Below, piece after piece: positions 24,118 to 33,290 of a stretch of 64,000 nt of DNA. This DNA comes from an uncultured Bacilli bacterium. GTDB taxonomy: Bacteria > Bacillota_I > Bacilli_A > RF39 > UBA660. How positions within the stretch are numbered: position 1 is the stretch's first letter; every line of letters begins with the position of its first letter. The stretch is from contig CAKOND010000004.1 of the NCBI GenBank assembly GCA_934096945.1, positions 24,397 to 88,396 of the forward strand, written 5' to 3'. The position numbers and the translations under genes were made by a program. The notes beneath the pieces are model-generated. The model was not told the DNA's origin. It saw only the letters and a program-made list of their open reading frames with translations, and did not search any database.

Positions 24118-25764
24118 ATGGATATAGTTAAAGTTACATTTAATGATAATACTGTTCACGAGTACAGAAAGGGTACTTTGTTTTATGATGCAAGTAAGGA
24201 CTTTGATATGGAAAATATTGTTGGTTATAAGATAAATAACGAAGTATTTTCTTTGGATAATAAAATACTTGAAGATGTAAAAATAGAATTTATAAATACA
24301 AATGATTTGATTGGTAATAGAATTTATAAAGCGGGTTTAAAATTTTTGTTTTTAGTGGCTTTACAAGAAGTTTTTAATGGATTTGATGTTTCATTTGAAC
24401 ATAGTGTTCCAAGAGGGATGCTGGGGTTTATTGAAGGATCCCGAATACTTACTCAAGAAGATATATCATTAATTAAAGAAAAAATGTGTAAAATAATTAG
24501 TGACAATGAATTAATTGAGAAGTTAAATGTTTCTCCGAAAGATGCAATTAAGTATTATAAAGATAAAAATGAGTATGAAAAAGCAAATAATATCCAAAAT
24601 ATAAGTGATAAGGTTGTTAATTTGTATAAACTTAAGAATAAACTTAATTATTTTTATTCATTAATGCCTTATAGTACCGGGGCTTTAAATAAGTTTGAGC
24701 TTGTTTATTTAGGAAATAATAAGGTAATACTTTTGTTTCCAACAACCCGAAGTCATGGTAATGTTCCTGAGTATGTTCATTATGATAAAATTATTGAAAG
24801 TTTTGCAAGTGGAAAAAAATGGCTTGAAAACTTAAATATGCCATATGTCACGGATTTAAATAAAGATGTTGGAACTGGCAAAATAATTAATTTTATTAAA
24901 TCAAGTGAGCTTATGTTTAATTTAAATATTGCAGAAGTTGCTAAAGAAATTGAGAGGAATAAAGATATTAAGTTTATACTTATTGCAGGTCCATCATCAA
25001 GTGGAAAGACAACAACAACAAGTAGGTTAGCATCATATTTCGAAACTTTGGGTTATAATCCAATAAACATAAGTTTAGATGATTATTTTGTTAATAGAGA
25101 TGATACTCCGAAAGATGAAAATGGTAAATTTGATTTTGAATGTTTAGAAGCTTTGGATGTTAAATTATTTAATGAAAACTTAGGTAAGTTACTTGCTGGT
25201 GAAAGTATTAAATTACCTAAATATAATTTTATGACTGGACTTAGAGAATACTATAAGGGTGAAGTTAAAATGACTGATAAAAGTATTTTCTTAATTGAAG
25301 GGTTGCATGCTTTAAATGATGAACTTACTAAGGAAATTGATAAAAAGTTTAAATATAAAATTTATTTAAGTCCATTTATTCCTTTAAGTATAGATAAATA
25401 TAATTATGTGTCAACACTTGATTTAAGATTACTTAGAAGAATAGTTAGGGATAATAGAACACGTGGATATGATGTTATAAAAACTATTGATAATTGGCAA
25501 AGTGTTAGAAATGGAGAAGAAAAATATATATTTCCATATATACATCAAGCAAATACAATAGTTAATACAGCACTTCCATATGAAGTAGGGGTTTTGAAGG
25601 TTTATGTTGAGCCACTTCTTTTGTCAGTAAGTGTGGATAGCATTTATTACGAAGAAGCTAGAAGATTAGTGGATTTTTTGAAACAATTCTTTCCCATACC
25701 GGGAGAATATGTTAATGATGAATCAATATTGCGTGAATTTATAGGAGGAAGATATAATGATTAA
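24118..25764 (+). CDS. TGS-domain nucleoside (uridine) kinase
   Basis: A 548-residue fusion. The first 60 residues form a TGS-like domain (VTFNDNTVHEYRKGT), residues 75-250 resemble the second additional domain of threonyl-tRNA synthetase (FEHSVPRG ... with HYDKI), and the C-terminal half is a uridine kinase/PRK-type P-loop kinase with Walker A GPSSSGKTTT (near residue 290), SLDDYFVNRDDTP and NFMTGLREYYKGE. This architecture is common in Bacillota and is annotated as nucleoside kinase; the natural substrate is not known from sequence. It overlaps the GAPDH gene by eight bases. Confidence 0.9.
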   Translation: MDIVKVTFNDNTVHEYRKGTLFYDASKDFDMENIVGYKINNEVFSLDNKILEDVKIEFINTNDLIGNRIYKAGLKFLFLVALQEVFNGFDVSFEHSVPRGMLGFIEGSRILTQEDISLIKEKMCKIISDNELIEKLNVSPKDAIKYYKDKNEYEKANNIQNISDKVVNLYKLKNKLNYFYSLMPYSTGALNKFELVYLGNNKVILLFPTTRSHGNVPEYVHYDKIIESFASGKKWLENLNMPYVTDLNKDVGTGKIINFIKSSELMFNLNIAEVAKEIERNKDIKFILIAGPSSSGKTTTTSRLASYFETLGYNPINISLDDYFVNRDDTPKDENGKFDFECLEALDVKLFNENLGKLLAGESIKLPKYNFMTGLREYYKGEVKMTDKSIFLIEGLHALNDELTKEIDKKFKYKIYLSPFIPLSIDKYNYVSTLDLRLLRRIVRDNRTRGYDVIKTIDNWQSVRNGEEKYIFPYIHQANTIVNTALPYEVGVLKVYVEPLLLSVSVDSIYYEEARRLVDFLKQFFPIPGEYVNDESILREFIGGRYND

Positions 25765-26761
25765 AGTAGCAATTAATGGTTTTGGTAGAATAGGCAGACT
25801 AGCCTTTAGACAAATAGTTACACAAACAGATTTTGATATTGTAGCTATTAATGATTTAACAAGTGCGGAGGATTTAGCATATTTAGTTAAATATGATACT
25901 ATACATGGTTCATTTCATGAAGATGAAATTAAAGCAGAAGGTAATGAAATAGTAGTTGCAGGTGTTAAGAGAATTAAAGTTTATAGTGAAACTGACCCAG
26001 CTAATTTACCTTGGGGGGAACTTGGAGTTGATTTAGTTCTTGAATGTACTGGTAAGTTTACTCAAAAAGAAGATGCAATGAAACATATTACTGCTGGTGC
26101 TAAAAAAGTTTTGATTAGTGCTCCAGGTAAAGGTGAAATGAAGACAGTTGTTTATAATGTTAATGATAGCATTTTAACAAATGATGATGTTATTGTTAGT
26201 GCAGCAAGTTGTACAACAAATTGTTTAGCTCCAGTTCTTAATATTTTGCAAAAAAATATTGGTATTAAAAAAGGATTTATGACAACTGTTCATGCTTATA
26301 CAAATGATCAAGCAACACTCGATATAGCTCATAAAAAGGGTATTAAATCAAGACGTGGTAGAGCATGTGCTCAAAATATTGTTCCATCTAGTACAGGAGC
26401 AGCAAAAGCTATTGGTTTGGTTATTCCTGAACTTCTTGGTAAGCTTGATGGTAATGCTTTAAGGGTTCCAACTGCGGATGGTTCTGCTCTAGATTTAACT
26501 TTAGAATTAAATAGAAATACAAGTGTGGAAGAAATTAATAAATTATTTAGTGAAAATCAAAATGAAACAATTAAATTTACAATGGATCCAATTGTTTCAA
26601 GTGATTGTTTAGGTAAAAAAGTTGGAGCAATAGTTGATGGACTTTCTACAAGCATTGTGGAAGCTGATGGTTCTCAACTTGTTAAAGTACTTGCTTGGTA
26701 TGACAATGAATATGGTTATACAGCTCAAATGCTTAGAACAGCTAAAAAAATGTTTCAATAA
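25757..26761 (+). CDS. gapA: Glyceraldehyde-3-phosphate dehydrogenase
   Basis: Glycolytic NAD-dependent GAPDH, 334 residues. It has the Rossmann start INGFGRIGRLAFRQI, the catalytic ASCTTNC (Cys near residue 151), the HAYTNDQ segment and the WYDNEYGY C-terminus. The N-terminal NDL after the second strand is the pattern for NAD rather than NADP. A binding site (AGGAGG) lies inside the end of the upstream kinase gene, so the pair is co-transcribed. A hairpin terminator follows. Confidence 0.97.
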   Translation: MIKVAINGFGRIGRLAFRQIVTQTDFDIVAINDLTSAEDLAYLVKYDTIHGSFHEDEIKAEGNEIVVAGVKRIKVYSETDPANLPWGELGVDLVLECTGKFTQKEDAMKHITAGAKKVLISAPGKGEMKTVVYNVNDSILTNDDVIVSAASCTTNCLAPVLNILQKNIGIKKGFMTTVHAYTNDQATLDIAHKKGIKSRRGRACAQNIVPSSTGAAKAIGLVIPELLGKLDGNALRVPTADGSALDLTLELNRNTSVEEINKLFSENQNETIKFTMDPIVSSDCLGKKVGAIVDGLSTSIVEADGSQLVKVLAWYDNEYGYTAQMLRTAKKMFQ

Positions 26762-26765
26762 AATA

Positions 26766-26793
26766 AAAAACTCTCAGAAATGAGAGTTTTTAA
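26766..26793 (+). terminator. Terminator after gapA
   Basis: AAAACTCTCA / TGAGAGTTTT stem with GAAA loop and T-run. Confidence 0.9.
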
Positions 26794-26860
26794 AAAAGAC
26801 TAGCAAAAGTCTTAAAAATGGTATATTAAATTTTAAATTGAAGGGAGAATTGATAATTAA

Positions 26861-27391
26861 ATGGATACTATAATTGGAATATTATTTGTTTCTATATTTG
26901 GAACTTTACTTCATTTTATGTATGAGTGGAGTGGACATAAAAGGTTTGTTTCAATATTTGCTGCGGTTAATGAAAGTACATGGGAGCATATTAAAATAGC
27001 TTTGACTCCAAGTTTTATATGGATGTTATATGATGGAGCAAAATATGGGTTAGAACCTAATTATTTTGTAGCCAAGACTGCTAGTTTACTTGCAATAATA
27101 ATTATTATACCTGTTCTTTTTTACACATATCAAATATTTACTAAGAAAGCTATGTTACCAATTGATATAATAATATTTTATATAGCTATTATTTTTAGTA
27201 ATTTGTTATTTAAATATTTAATTCTTTTGGATCCAACTAATTTCTTTATTACTTATTTTGCAGTAATATTATTATTTATTATATTTGGATTTTATATGAT
27301 TCTTACATTAATGCCATTTGAAAACTTTATATTTAAAGATCCGATAACTAATAAGTATGGAGTAAAAGGACATTCTCATCATGAACATTAA
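26861..27391 (+). CDS. DUF6512-like integral membrane protein
   Basis: A 176-residue protein with five predicted membrane helices. The segment GTLLHFMYEWSGHKRFVSIFA followed by AVNESTWEHIKIA is characteristic of the DUF6512 group of Bacillota membrane proteins, for which I know of no established function. The C-terminus is His-rich (GHSHHEH), which could bind metal, but this is only an inference. Monocistronic; weak GGGAG upstream. Confidence 0.75.
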   Translation: MDTIIGILFVSIFGTLLHFMYEWSGHKRFVSIFAAVNESTWEHIKIALTPSFIWMLYDGAKYGLEPNYFVAKTASLLAIIIIIPVLFYTYQIFTKKAMLPIDIIIFYIAIIFSNLLFKYLILLDPTNFFITYFAVILLFIIFGFYMILTLMPFENFIFKDPITNKYGVKGHSHHEH

Positions 27392-27401
27392 TATAAGGCA
27401 A

Positions 27402-27600
27402 CTTATTTCATCTATTATTCCTACTAAATAGTCTAGTGAAGTGTTATAAAATTCAGCTAAGTCATATAAATAATTAATTGGATTAATCTTTTCCCAATTT
27501 CATATTCACTATATTGTTGCTTTATACCTAATGCTTTAGCAACATCTATTTGATTTAAATCTTTATCTTCACGTATTTCTTTTAATCCTTCTATATTCAT
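27402..27600 (-). pseudogene. Frameshifted XRE-type regulator
   Basis: From ATG 27600 on the minus strand the frame encodes MNIEGLKEIREDKDLNQIDV, a helix-turn-helix start, continuing through ALGIKQQYSEYEIGKR to a stop at 27457. The remainder of the Cro/C1 pattern (INYLYDLAEFYNTSLDYLVG) continues in another frame, so a single-base change near 27480 broke the gene. The recognition helix also seems to lack a Gln compared with the usual QQQYSEYE. An AGAGGT binding site is intact. Confidence 0.7.
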
Positions 27601-27622
27601 TTTAGAAACCTCTGTTATCATT

Positions 27623-27650
27623 TTGACAGACAAAAGATGTTTTGTATAAT
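27623..27650 (+). promoter_or_regulatory. Promoter in front of a decayed surface-protein gene
   Basis: TTGACA (27623-27628) and TATAAT (27645-27650), 16-base spacer. It precedes the broken gene at 27669 and seems intact. Confidence 0.6.
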
Positions 27651-27668
27651 TATTGTGATGGTGATAAA

Positions 27669-28110
27669 ATGATTAAGTAAAAAAAGTAATTATCCTTATA
27701 ATGTTATCAATTTTAATAATACTAGTTTTAGTTCTAGCAATATCATCTGCTTTTATGAAAACTGTAGATGATGGAAATAATATAACTGAAGTAAGTCTGT
27801 CTAGCTGTGCTAAAATAAAATTAAACGGAATTAATTCAATTAGTTTAACTAATAGCTATCCGATGTCAAGAAATAAAGGATTACAAACAATTCCATATTC
27901 ATTTACAGTATCTTCATATTGTGATAGCTATGTTGGATTTAATTTATACCTTGCGATACTTGAAAGTAGTATACTAGATATGTCAAATATTCATTATATT
28001 GTAACTAAAAAAGGTTCAAAAGAAGCTTTATTGGAAGGCATATAACAGATTTAGAAGAAGAAACCAGTTTTAGTGATGCTGAAAAAACAGAATTAAAAAC
28101 TTCAGATTAA
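27669..28110 (+). pseudogene. Decayed TasA/camelysin-like (SipW-type) surface protein
   Basis: The ATG at 27669 after GGTGAT is followed by a stop after three codons. In the next frame a hydrophobic signal helix (IILIMLSILIILVLVLAISS) leads into a domain with SCAKIKLNG, SISLTNSYPMS and SSYCDSYVGFNLYL, a pattern I associate with short surface proteins carrying SipW-dependent-type signal peptides. A second frameshift at about 28038 precedes a final ITDLEEETSF...KTSD stretch. Two frameshifts and an abrupt internal junction indicate decay. The longest open piece is 27701-28045. Confidence 0.6.
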
Positions 28111-28126
28111 CTTTCTGAAGCTTTTT
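28098..28126. terminator. Bidirectional terminator
   Basis: ACTTCAGA / TCTGAAG stem with TTTTTT on one side and AAAAAC on the other, between convergent units. Confidence 0.8.
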
Positions 28127-29732
28127 TCTTTCTTTTAAATTTATTTGATAATCTATCTCCGAGAAGTTTGTTAAGTAAATCTTTATTCATTAAATAATAA
28201 AGTGCTAAACAAGTAAGACCTATAAATCCTAGAGCTAGTAACATATATAATTTGCCTGTAATGTGATTAAATATAAGTGGTTTAATAATTAGGCATATTG
28301 CTATTAATATTGTTATTGTTAATATAAGTTTTGGTATAGATTTAACTGTTTCTTTATAACTAAAGTTGTATTTATGATGTAGTGTATAAAGCGGAATTAT
28401 TAATGATAATATGTAACCAATTGTGGTTGCAAGTATTGCTCCATAGAATGGATATATGCCGAGTTTATTAAATAAGAATATTAAGGGAATGTCTAATATT
28501 GTTTTAGTAATTAATCCAGTTCCACATGATATGTAAATTAGTTTGGTTTTTGATAAGCCTTGGAGAGCACTACATATCATTATGTAAGCTGAGTCTAATA
28601 TGGCAAGTAATATAGTATATTTGAATATTAATGGACCATAGAAACTTTCGCCATAGAATATTGTCCAAACCTGTTTTGAAAATATACTTAAGAATATTGA
28701 AAGGGGTAATATAACATATAAAAGCACTTGAAGGGTTTTGTTAAATTGTGAGTTTACTTCTTTCATATCTTTTTTAGTGTAAGATTCCACAATAGTTGGA
28801 ATTAAGCTTATTACAAGTCCGGTTGCAATTGCAGTTACTACACTTACAAGTTTACTTCCCCAGGTGGTAAATACTGAGGATATTGTTTCTATGTCCCCAG
28901 CTGGGTAACCTATCCAATTTAAACCTTTGATAACTAATATCATATCAACAGTGTTATAAATACTATTAGCTACATTAATAACAATAAATGGAATACAATA
29001 CCCAATTAGTTTTTTAAATATTGTTTTCTTTTCATCTTTAGATACTTCTTCATATGGCACAAATAAATCTTTTTTTACTTTGTTTGTTTTAATAAGTAGA
29101 TAAAGATATGAAACTAGAGCACCAGCACACGCTCCAAATACAGCGATACCAACAGCTTGGGCAGTTGATAAATGAAATACTTTTAGTGCTAAGTAAGAAC
29201 CAACTATAATTACTAAGACTCTTACAAACTGTTCAATTACTTGACCAATTGATGGAGCTGCAATGTAGTGATGACCTTGCAAGTATCCTCTGAAAATACT
29301 TAATAGTGGTACAACTAAAATGGCAAATGATACACATCTGATTACAAATGCAACATCTGATACTGTGTTTCCTCCAGTTAAATCCCCAACTATGGCATTT
29401 GCTATGATACTTGCTCCGAAGAAACATATACAAAATGATACAATAGAAAATATTCTTATTATTTTTTGTGAATATTTAAACATGTAAGTTTTTTCCTTCA
29501 TTTTGCCTAATGTGTTGTATTCACTAGTGATTTTACTTATAGCAAGTGGTATACCTGCGGATGATATAATTAAAAAGAAATTATATATATTGTAGGCATA
29601 TCCATATAATGACCCACCATTTTCACCGATTATATTATAAAATGGAATTACGTAAAGTACTCCGAGTATTTTAGATAAAATTATGGCTATAGTTGCTATT
29701 AAAGCACCTTCGATAAATTCATTTTTTTTCAA
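28107..29732 (-). CDS. MurJ/SpoVB-like lipid flippase (MOP superfamily)
   Basis: A 541-residue polytopic membrane protein with about 14 helices. The N-terminus (FIEGALIATIAIILSKILG, then LYVIPFYNIIGENGGSLY) matches the YtgP/SpoVB branch of the MOP superfamily, whose Bacillus members include the lipid II flippase MurJ (YtgP) and the sporulation protein SpoVB. The family does not allow a certain choice between vegetative and sporulation roles. Start is TTG 29732 with GGAGATGAT upstream on the minus strand. The C-terminus is basic (KFKRKKK). Confidence 0.88.
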   Translation of the reverse strand: MKKNEFIEGALIATIAIILSKILGVLYVIPFYNIIGENGGSLYGYAYNIYNFFLIISSAGIPLAISKITSEYNTLGKMKEKTYMFKYSQKIIRIFSIVSFCICFFGASIIANAIVGDLTGGNTVSDVAFVIRCVSFAILVVPLLSIFRGYLQGHHYIAAPSIGQVIEQFVRVLVIIVGSYLALKVFHLSTAQAVGIAVFGACAGALVSYLYLLIKTNKVKKDLFVPYEEVSKDEKKTIFKKLIGYCIPFIVINVANSIYNTVDMILVIKGLNWIGYPAGDIETISSVFTTWGSKLVSVVTAIATGLVISLIPTIVESYTKKDMKEVNSQFNKTLQVLLYVILPLSIFLSIFSKQVWTIFYGESFYGPLIFKYTILLAILDSAYIMICSALQGLSKTKLIYISCGTGLITKTILDIPLIFLFNKLGIYPFYGAILATTIGYILSLIIPLYTLHHKYNFSYKETVKSIPKLILTITILIAICLIIKPLIFNHITGKLYMLLALGFIGLTCLALYYLMNKDLLNKLLGDRLSNKFKRKKKASES

Positions 29733-29848
29733 AAAATATCATCTCCGTATGTAGTTATTATATTAAAATTATGTACTTGTTTCAAGTAAACATGAGTTAA
29801 ATACGTGTAAATTACATAAATTTGGCATTTATTTGATGCAGAAATCGT

Positions 29849-29857
29849 GATATAATT
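29849..29857 (+). promoter_or_regulatory. Extended -10 promoter element before ftsE
   Basis: TGATATAAT, a TG-extended -10 hexamer; I see no good -35 element. It lies just upstream of the ftsE binding site, so the leader would be very short. Confidence 0.4.
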
Positions 29858-29872
29858 ATGGTGGAGGACCAT

Positions 29873-30574
29873 ATGAAGTTTATAGAATTAAAAAATGTTA
29901 ATAAAACTTATAAAAATGGAATTACTGCAGTAGCTGATATGACAGTTAGTGTAGCTAAGGGTGAGTTTGTTTTTGTTATTGGTCTAACTGCAAGTGGTAA
30001 ATCAACATTTATTAAGATGCTTTATAGAGAAGAAAAACCAACAAGTGGTACTGTTTTTGTTGGGGGATTAAATGTTGGTAAACTAAGAAATAGAAAAGTT
30101 TATAAGCTTAGAAGAAAAGTAGGTATTGTATTTCAAGACTTTAAATTATTACCTAGGCTTACAGTGTATGAGAATGTAGCATTTGCTTTAGAGTGTGTTG
30201 GTATGAAGGGTTCTGAAATAAGACCTAAAGTTTTAAATGCTTTAGAAAGAGTTGGACTTAAAGAAAAGGTACGTTCTTTTCCGGGAGAACTTTCTGGTGG
30301 GGAACAACAAAGAGTTTGTATTGCAAGGGCAATTGTTAATGAACCAAAATTATTAATTTGTGATGAACCAACAGGTAATCTAGACCCTGAAACTAGTGAA
30401 GAAATTATGAAAGTAATTGAAAATATTAATAAGGAATTGGGTACAACTATAATTATGGCTACCCATGATAAAGATATTGTTAATAGAATGAAGAAAAGAG
30501 TTCTAGTTATTAATCATGGAGTTTTAACTCATGATTATGCGAAAGGAAGTTATAAGACAAATGAGGGCATGTAG
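29873..30574 (+). CDS. ftsE: Cell division ATP-binding protein FtsE
   Basis: FtsE is the ATPase of the FtsEX complex, which transmits division signals to cell-wall hydrolases. The product has Walker A GLTASGKST, the Q-loop VFQDFKLLPRLTVYENV, signature LSGGEQQR, Walker B LLICDEPTGNLD and the ATHD switch. The Walker A glycine context (TASGKS rather than RSGAGKS) is slightly unusual. ATG 29873 is chosen because GGAGG precedes it by six bases; an ATG at 29858 lies upstream of that site. ftsX follows with overlap. Confidence 0.95.
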   Translation: MKFIELKNVNKTYKNGITAVADMTVSVAKGEFVFVIGLTASGKSTFIKMLYREEKPTSGTVFVGGLNVGKLRNRKVYKLRRKVGIVFQDFKLLPRLTVYENVAFALECVGMKGSEIRPKVLNALERVGLKEKVRSFPGELSGGEQQRVCIARAIVNEPKLLICDEPTGNLDPETSEEIMKVIENINKELGTTIIMATHDKDIVNRMKKRVLVINHGVLTHDYAKGSYKTNEGM

Positions 30575-31454
30575 AATATTTTTTAGAAGTATAAGAGATG
30601 CTTTCAAAAGCGTCGTTAGAAACTTTTCTTTGAGTTTTGCATCAATTATGTGTACAACAATAACTCTTATTTTGGTGGCTGTAGCTATTGTGGCCGCCGC
30701 TAATGTACAAAATGCAACTAAGTTAATTGAAGATGAACTTACAGTTGTTACATATCTTAAAAAAGATGTAACAGAGGAACAGATTGAAAATATAAAGACT
30801 GAACTAAAAAGTTATAAAAATATTGATGAAGTAGAGTTTAAAAGTAAAGATGAATGGAAACTTGAAATGAGTAATTATGATGATTCATTTAAGACTGTTC
30901 TAGATTATTTAGATGAAAATCCTTTGAAAGATTCTTTTGTTTTGAAGGTAAATGATGTTAAAAAATTAAGCGAAACAAGTGAATATGTTAAGGCTATAAC
31001 TGGAGTTGATACTGTTAAGTATGGTGAAGGAATGGTTGAACAAGTAATATCTGTATTTGATGTTGTTCAAAAGATTGTTGTAGTTGTTGTAATTGCTTTG
31101 ATTTTAGTAACTAGTTTCTTAATTAGTAATACTATTAAACTTACAATATTTAGTAGAAGAAATGAAATAGAAATTATGAGACTTGTTGGTGCTAGTAATA
31201 TTACTATTAAACTTCCTTTCTTGTTTGAAGGCTTAATTATTGGTTTAATTGGTTCAGTTATTCCGGTATGTATTACTATTTATGGTTATGTTATTCTTTA
31301 TTCAAGACTTCATGGTAAATTATTTTCAAATATGATTATGCTTATTAAACCTTATCCATTTGTATTCTATGTTTCACTTATTGTGGTTGCAATTGGTGCT
31401 TTGGTTGGTATGTATGGCAGTATTAAAGCTGTTAGAAAGTACTTGAAGGTGTAA
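30561..31454 (+). CDS. ftsX: Cell division protein FtsX
   Basis: FtsX is the membrane partner of FtsE. The product of about 297 residues has a basic N-terminus (FFRSIRDAFKSVVRN), one membrane helix, an extracytoplasmic loop of about 130 residues, and three C-terminal helices with the FtsX-family EIEIMRLVGAS motif. I prefer ATG 30561, which matches the family N-terminus; an in-frame ATG at 30531 would add ten residues within ftsE. The extracytoplasmic loop probably contacts the hydrolase encoded next. Confidence 0.93.
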   Translation: MRACRIFFRSIRDAFKSVVRNFSLSFASIMCTTITLILVAVAIVAAANVQNATKLIEDELTVVTYLKKDVTEEQIENIKTELKSYKNIDEVEFKSKDEWKLEMSNYDDSFKTVLDYLDENPLKDSFVLKVNDVKKLSETSEYVKAITGVDTVKYGEGMVEQVISVFDVVQKIVVVVVIALILVTSFLISNTIKLTIFSRRNEIEIMRLVGASNITIKLPFLFEGLIIGLIGSVIPVCITIYGYVILYSRLHGKLFSNMIMLIKPYPFVFYVSLIVVAIGALVGMYGSIKAVRKYLKV

Positions 31455-31456
31455 TT

Positions 31457-32695
31457 ATGAGTGCGAAAAAATTAAGTGGATATTTTGTTAGATATATTTT
31501 AGCAATATTTATATTTGTTTCTTGTTTTATATTTAAGCCGGCGGATACATATGCTAAAGCAAATACTTTCGGAGAATTAAAACAGGAACTTGCTGATTTA
31601 AAAGCTAAACAACAAGCTAATAATAATAAAAAGAATTTGACTAAGAACCAAATTACATCTAAAAATAATGATATTAATAATGCTGAAAAAGAAATAGATA
31701 ATGGTAGAGTTAAAATTGCAGAAGCTAAGCAAGTAATTGCCCAGACTGAAGTGAAAATACAAGAACTTGAAGAAAAAACTAATCAGTTGATGGAAGCTTA
31801 TCAGATAATGATGAGTAATAGTTCTTATATGGAGTTTGTTACAAATTCATCATCGATGACTGATTTAATTATGAGAATTGATGCAGTTAAAGAATTGTCT
31901 AACTATAATAAAGATAAATTAACTGAATTTGAAGAGCTAATTAATACTAATAAACAAACACAAGTAGATTTAGCTAATTATGAAAAAAAATTAGAAGCTA
32001 ATATAGAAACTTATAAAAATAATATTCAGGCTTTACAAAATGATTTGGCTAGTCTTAATGAAATTGGAATGGATTTAGTTGATGAAATTAATTCTAAACA
32101 ACAACTTGTTGATTATTATAATAAAATTGGCTGTAAAAGTGAACAAACTTTGGAAGACTGTTCTAGAATTGCTGGTAATGATGCTTGGCTCAAGCCTTTA
32201 AATAAAGGAAGGGTTAATAGTAAATATGGTCAAAGAATTGATCCATTTACTGGTAAACTTAAGATACATAAAGCTGTTGATTTGGGAGGAAATGCGGAAG
32301 GTACTAGTGTTTATTCAATTGGTAATGGTGTTGTTGTTGGTATAGTTGATGCTAAAAAAACAATGGCTAGAACTGGTAAAAAAGTTTGTGGTGGTAATCA
32401 AGTTTATATTCAATATGTTATTAAAGGTGAGTATTACACTGTTTTATATGCACACTTGCTTTCATATAATGTTTCTGTTTCACAAAAAGTAACGGCAGAA
32501 ACAGTAATTGGAAGACAAGGTGGAGGAACTGGTACGAAGTCTTGGGAAAGATGTTCTACAGGTACTCATTTACATTTCCAAGTAAGTAAACATCAATATG
32601 AAGGATATAATACTTTTGTTGCTTATAGTATTGTGCCACCAGGATATCCCGGAGGAGGAGGCTGGTTCTATTCAAGAACTCAGTACTTTAATTAA
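31457..32695 (+). CDS. Secreted coiled-coil M23 murein hydrolase (FtsEX effector)
   Basis: A 412-residue secreted protein: signal peptide (residues 1-34), long coiled coil (about 38-215, many Lys, Asn and Glu heptads), and a C-terminal LytM/M23 peptidase domain. Zinc ligands are present as HKAVDLG (HxxxD) and THLHFQ (HxH), so the domain should be catalytically competent. In Bacillota FtsEX controls such hydrolases (PcsB, CwlO) through the coiled coil, but those have CHAP or NlpC domains; here the effector is of EnvC architecture and, unlike EnvC, keeps its metal ligands. It starts two bases after ftsX. Confidence 0.9.
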   Translation: MSAKKLSGYFVRYILAIFIFVSCFIFKPADTYAKANTFGELKQELADLKAKQQANNNKKNLTKNQITSKNNDINNAEKEIDNGRVKIAEAKQVIAQTEVKIQELEEKTNQLMEAYQIMMSNSSYMEFVTNSSSMTDLIMRIDAVKELSNYNKDKLTEFEELINTNKQTQVDLANYEKKLEANIETYKNNIQALQNDLASLNEIGMDLVDEINSKQQLVDYYNKIGCKSEQTLEDCSRIAGNDAWLKPLNKGRVNSKYGQRIDPFTGKLKIHKAVDLGGNAEGTSVYSIGNGVVVGIVDAKKTMARTGKKVCGGNQVYIQYVIKGEYYTVLYAHLLSYNVSVSQKVTAETVIGRQGGGTGTKSWERCSTGTHLHFQVSKHQYEGYNTFVAYSIVPPGYPGGGGWFYSRTQYFN

Positions 32696-32696
32696 T

Positions 32697-33194
32697 ATGA
32701 AAATAGATACATTAGTGGTTGGTTCTTTGCAAGAAAATTGTTATATTGTTACTATTGGGGATAATTCTTTTATTGTTGATCCAGGCGATGAAGCAGAAAA
32801 AATAATTAATGCTTGTAAAGATAAAAATATCAAAGAAATACTTATTACTCATCATCATTTTGATCATGTTGGAGCTTTAAAAAAACTTGAAGAACATTTT
32901 GGTTTACATGAAAATGTTAGAAGTGGTTTATTTGATTATGAAGTAATTAAAACTCCGGGACATACAGAAGATAGCTTAACTTATTATTTTCCTAAAGAAA
33001 AAGTTATGTTTACGGGTGACTTTCTATTTTATCACACAATTGGTAGATGCGATTTACCAAGTGGAAGTGAAGAAGATATTATAAAAAGTCTTGAACTAAT
33101 AAGCAAGTATTCGGATGATATAGATGTTTATCCTGGGCATGGACCTAAGACAAATTTAGGAAAAGAAAAGCAGAATTTTAAATATTATTTTTAA
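32697..33194 (+). CDS. MBL-fold metallo-hydrolase (glyoxalase II-like)
   Basis: A 165-residue compact metallo-beta-lactamase-fold protein. The metal-binding motifs are THHHFDHVG, TPGHTEDSL, FTGDFLF and YPGHGP, in normal order. The size matches the YqgX/YcbL type I glyoxalase II group without a C-terminal helical domain. The start ATG 32697 overlaps the stop region of the M23 gene, and no strong binding site is present, so translation is probably coupled. Substrate is unknown; hydroxyacylglutathione is unlikely in an anaerobic Bacillota, bacillithiol adducts or other thioesters are possible. Confidence 0.88.
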   Translation: MKIDTLVVGSLQENCYIVTIGDNSFIVDPGDEAEKIINACKDKNIKEILITHHHFDHVGALKKLEEHFGLHENVRSGLFDYEVIKTPGHTEDSLTYYFPKEKVMFTGDFLFYHTIGRCDLPSGSEEDIIKSLELISKYSDDIDVYPGHGPKTNLGKEKQNFKYYF

Positions 33195-33202
33195 ATATGT
33201 AA

Positions 33203-33226
33203 AAGGCACGTTGTGTCTTTTTTTGT
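33203..33226 (+). terminator. Terminator after the MBL gene
   Basis: AGGCAC / GTGTCT stem (one G-T pair) and a run of seven T. Confidence 0.65.
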
Positions 33227-33290
33227 GTTGTCATCTATATTTTTTTGTGATATCATTATTTTAGAAATAAATAGGAAAAGGTGAAGATGA

